Source: VXNE01 sp965116625
Lineage (GTDB): Bacteria > Pseudomonadota > Gammaproteobacteria > Pseudomonadales > Azotimanducaceae
Length of the DNA: 64,000 nt
Direction of reading: 5' to 3'
NCBI GenBank assembly: GCA_965116625.1
Contig: OZ220717.1
Span: 2,790,001 to 2,854,000, forward strand
Below are positions 61,385-64,000 of the stretch, piece after piece. Every line of letters starts with the position of its first letter. Position 1 is the first letter of the stretch. The notes under the pieces were generated by a model. That model searched no databases. It was given only the letters and a program-made list of their open reading frames with translations, and was not told where the DNA came from. Position numbers and translations under genes: made by a program.

Positions 61385-61897
61385 ATGGCGGATTCAAGTC
61401 AACAGCGCATTGGCCGGGTACGGCCTCCGCGCGTTCAGATCACCTACGACGTCGAAGACGGCGGCGCCACTTCGACACGCGAGCTGCCGCTGGTGGCCGG
61501 TGTCGTCAGCGACCTGTCCGGCGACGGGAACGACCCGGTCGACTACGCCGAACGGAAGTTCGTCGAAGTCGAACAAGGTGGCGTCGAAAAGCTCATGAAG
61601 CGCCTCGGCCCCACGCTGAAGTTCTCCGTTCCGGACGAACTCTCGGCGGAGGAAGGAGCGGAAATCGGCGTCGAACTGAAATTCGAGGCCATCGACGATT
61701 TCTCGCCGATGGGCGTCGCCGCTCAGATTCCCCAAACGGCGAAACTGCTTGAAGCGCGTCGATGGCTTGCGGACCTGTACGGCAAGATCGAGTCGAACGA
61801 GCAGCTCGACGGGATTCTCGGCGAGATCCTGTCGGACGACCAGAAACAGGCGCAGCTGCGCGTTGAATTGGGCCTTGACGGAGACGACGACTCGTGA
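61385..61897 (+). CDS. tssB: T6SS sheath small subunit TssB
   Basis: A 170-residue TssB (VipA/ImpB) from ATG 61385 with GGAGG upstream. RVRPPRVQITYDVEDGGATS, ELPLVAGVVSDLSG, YAERKFVEVEQGGVEKLMKR, LKFSVPDELS, ELKFEAIDDFSPMGVAAQIP, LLEARRWLADLYGKIESNEQ run in the canonical order. It pairs with TssC to build the contractile sheath. A 200-base gap separates it from tssA, so it probably starts a new transcript with tssC and hcp. The length is normal. Confidence 0.93.
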   Translation: MADSSQQRIGRVRPPRVQITYDVEDGGATSTRELPLVAGVVSDLSGDGNDPVDYAERKFVEVEQGGVEKLMKRLGPTLKFSVPDELSAEEGAEIGVELKFEAIDDFSPMGVAAQIPQTAKLLEARRWLADLYGKIESNEQLDGILGEILSDDQKQAQLRVELGLDGDDDS

Positions 61898-61956
61898 TGT
61901 TCCCCTGGTTCTCGCCAGCGGCCGTCGCGAGTCGACAATCAACGGAGGAAACAGGA

Positions 61957-63420
61957 ATGTTGGATACAGTGAAGGGAAACAACGGGCCGGCGAAAGCCGA
62001 ACCGACGATACTCGAGCGAATCTTCGACGACGGTCGCCTCGTGCGAGACGAACACCAGGTCGACGGCGCCCGGCGCATGCTGCGCGGTTTCGTGGAAGAG
62101 GCCACCAAGGCCGGCGGTCAGGTCGACGGCTCAGCGAAGCGGGCGCTCGCGGAGCGGATCGTGGCCCTGGACCGACTCATATCGGAGCAGGTCAACCAGG
62201 TCCTGCACAACCGGAAGTTCCAGCGCCTCGAGGCGAGTTGGCGCAACCTCGACAAGCTCGTCTCGGAGAACGACCTGACCACCTCGCGGGTGAGGGTGTT
62301 CAACTGCCACCGCGAGGAACTCGAGCGCGACTTCCGACGGGCTCCGGGCTTCGACCAGTCGGTCTTCTTCAAGCACGTCTACGAGAGCGAGTACGGGACC
62401 CTCGGCGGTTCGCCGTACACGATTCTCGTGGGCGACATGGAATTCGGACGCTCGCCGATGGACATCCAGTTCCTGCGCGACATTTCGGCGGTGGCCGCGA
62501 TGGCGCACGCGCCGTTCCTTGCCAGCGCCGCCCCGAGCCTTCTGGATCTCGACAGCTTCACGGAGCTCGACCGGCCGATCGACATCGCCAAGATCTTCGA
62601 GACCAGCGAGATGGGAAGCTGGAACGCCCTGCGCGACAGCCCGGATTCCCGCTACCTGGCGCTGACGGCGCCGCGGACCCTGGTGCGGCTCCCCTGGGGA
62701 CCGGACACGGCTCCCGTCGAAGCTATGGACTTCGTCGAGAACGTCGACGGCGAAGACCACGGCAGGTACCTGTGGGGGCCATCGTCCTGGGCGCTGGCGG
62801 GGCAGATCATGAAGTCTTTCTCGGTGTCCGGATGGCCGTCGGCGATCCGCGGGCTCGAGACCGGCGGCAAGGTCGAGAACCTGCCGCTGCACACCTTCCC
62901 ATCCCTGACGGGAGCGAGGATCACCAAGTGCCCGACGGAAACCTCGATCACGGACCGGCGCGAGAAGGAGTTGTCCGACCAGGGAATCATCTCCCTCTGC
63001 CACGCCCGCAACACCGAGTTCGCGGTGATCTTCTCGGGGTCGACGGTAAACCGGCCGCAGAAGTACGTGGAAGAGGAAGCCAACGCCAACGCCCGGCTCT
63101 CGGCGAGCCTGCCCTACATCCTGGCCTGCGCGCGGTTCGCCCACTACTTCAAGGCGATCATGCGCGACAAGATCGGCGGCTTCACGTCCCGCGAGGAGGT
63201 GCAGCGGTTCCTGAGCGGCTGGATCGCGCAGTACGTGACGTCCGACGACTCGGCATCGCACGCGACCAAGGCGCGCTATCCGCTGCGCGAGGCCCGGGTG
63301 GAGGTCGAGGACATACCGGGCAAGCCGGGCGCCTACACCGCGGTGGCCCACCTGCGGCCACACTTCCAGCTGGAGGAACTGACCGCTTCGCTGCGGTTGG
63401 TGGCGGAGCTGCCAAACTGA
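61957..63420 (+). CDS. tssC: T6SS sheath large subunit TssC
   Basis: A 487-residue TssC (VipB/ImpC) from ATG 61957 with GGAGG upstream; the extension back to 61894 is not used. Core motifs: LISEQVNQVLHNRKFQRLEA, SWRNLDKLV, GGSPYTILVGDMEFGRSPMD, LRDISAVAAMAHAPFLASAA, NARLSASLPYILACARFAHY, FKAIMRDKIGGFTSREEVQR, FLSGWIAQYV. It forms the sheath with TssB. It is complete and the most conserved protein of the cluster. Confidence 0.94.
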   Translation: MLDTVKGNNGPAKAEPTILERIFDDGRLVRDEHQVDGARRMLRGFVEEATKAGGQVDGSAKRALAERIVALDRLISEQVNQVLHNRKFQRLEASWRNLDKLVSENDLTTSRVRVFNCHREELERDFRRAPGFDQSVFFKHVYESEYGTLGGSPYTILVGDMEFGRSPMDIQFLRDISAVAAMAHAPFLASAAPSLLDLDSFTELDRPIDIAKIFETSEMGSWNALRDSPDSRYLALTAPRTLVRLPWGPDTAPVEAMDFVENVDGEDHGRYLWGPSSWALAGQIMKSFSVSGWPSAIRGLETGGKVENLPLHTFPSLTGARITKCPTETSITDRREKELSDQGIISLCHARNTEFAVIFSGSTVNRPQKYVEEEANANARLSASLPYILACARFAHYFKAIMRDKIGGFTSREEVQRFLSGWIAQYVTSDDSASHATKARYPLREARVEVEDIPGKPGAYTAVAHLRPHFQLEELTASLRLVAELPN

Positions 63421-63541
63421 GACAGGTGGGCCGGTCGTGTGCGCGGACCGAAAAGACACGGAATCCGGAATTTAACGCTCGCGAAAGGGTCCAATCAGGT
63501 ACGAGTCAAACGAACTGCTTGCTGAATCCAGAGGAGGAGTC

Positions 63542-64000
63542 ATGGCGGACATCACAGTGAGAATCGAGAAAACCGGCGGTACGATCTCGATTGCCGGCGA
63601 AGCAACCCAGACCGGGCACGAAGGAGAACTCGAAGCGATCGCCATTCGCGATCTCATCGAAGCGCCGACCGGAACGGGAAAGGCGCAATTGTCGGAGATT
63701 TTCCTGACCCGGTACCGCGACAAGGCCAGCCCCAAGCTCGCCGAAGCGTGCTCGATGGGAGAAAACTTGGGCACGGTGACGGTTTCCCTGTTCAAGAACA
63801 CGGAGACGGGGCCGCAGGTGTTCATGAAGTACACGTTGACCGACACGTTCGTCTCAAGGATCGAACACGAGACCGCAGATGCAAACGGCGGCGCGTTCCT
63901 TCCGCACAGGGGCTACAGCAACCATGCGGGCCATGCGTTTCGCGGGCAGTGGAATCTCGCGGGCATGGCGCAGAACACCGACCGCGGCTATTCCCGGGCC
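63542..64000 (+). CDS. hcp: T6SS tube protein Hcp (TssD), cut by window end
   Basis: ATG 63542 with GAGGAGG upstream; 153 codons are visible without a stop before the window ends. ADITVRIEKTGGTISIAGEA begins the protein; LTRYRDKASPKLAEACSMGE, TVTVSLFKNTETGPQVFMKY and TLTDTFVSRIEHETADANGG fit the Hcp barrel, which stacks as hexamers into the expelled tube. The visible end (YSNHAGHAFRGQWNLAGMAQ, NTDRGYSRA) is close to the normal C-terminal region (about 160-170 residues), so little should be missing unless an effector domain is fused. It lies 121 bases after tssC. Confidence 0.88.
   Translation, partial: MADITVRIEKTGGTISIAGEATQTGHEGELEAIAIRDLIEAPTGTGKAQLSEIFLTRYRDKASPKLAEACSMGENLGTVTVSLFKNTETGPQVFMKYTLTDTFVSRIEHETADANGGAFLPHRGYSNHAGHAFRGQWNLAGMAQNTDRGYSRA

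Noticed and set aside
1..64000. CRISPR arrays, tRNA and rRNA genes.
   Set aside because: No regularly spaced repeats, no cloverleaf or tRNA-like 3' ends, and no rRNA-like segments were recognised on reading both strands; a covariance-model scan was not possible.

Overview
This window is high-GC DNA from a Gram-negative bacterium. The T6SS with an outer-membrane lipoprotein, the Flp pilin and the plasmid/ICE-type gene set (ArdC, strawberry-notch helicase, ParB, Toprim, HigBA) suggest a proteobacterium, most likely an alphaproteobacterium. That placement is inference; the window has no rRNA or other phylogenetic marker.

Region 1 (1-21.4 kb) looks like accessory-element DNA, either an integrative conjugative element or an integrated plasmid. 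Almost all genes are on the minus strand: small unknown proteins, a zinc/Toprim primase-like protein, a SLOG-like protein, a giant methyltransferase plus strawberry-notch helicase fusion, a ParB-like protein, an ArdC antirestriction metalloprotease and three toxin-antitoxin loci, two of them decayed. Two plus-strand genes follow, one with a TraI_2_C-like C-terminus. A 3.5-kb element with three overlapping tyrosine recombinases (a Recombinase-In-Trio, RIT, element) sits inside a cysteine-protease-like gene, splitting it into halves at 3404-3703 and 7257-7386. Four intergenic gaps share an inverted promoter-like module.

Region 2 (21.4-25.0 kb) is gene-poor. It holds a candidate small RNA (promoter plus intrinsic terminator), short unknown proteins, a frameshifted membrane protein, an orphan Flp-type pilin and a small exported protein.

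Region 3 (25.0-32.9 kb) has a second ParB-like gene, a MalT-like LuxR regulator and, divergent from it, a one-polypeptide sensor kinase, receiver and OmpR-type DNA-binding protein. A pseudogene with three frameshifts follows.

Region 4 (33.0-64.0 kb) is a type VI secretion system. The spike/effector island comes first: pentapeptide protein, unknown helical protein and DUF3540 on minus; then VgrG-like, a 1073-aa modular putative effector, a second VgrG-like, a DUF2169-pentapeptide fusion, two needle-like beta-repeat proteins and a DUF4150 PAAR-like tip on plus. The core follows: tssE-tssF-tssG on minus and tssH, a tandem-duplicated TssJ-like lipoprotein, tssK, tssL, tssM, tssA, tssB, tssC and hcp on plus (hcp is cut by the window end). 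Both VgrG-like proteins end just after the OB fold, while the needle-type beta repeats occur in separate neighbouring genes. This suggests a split spike and is the most novel-looking feature here.
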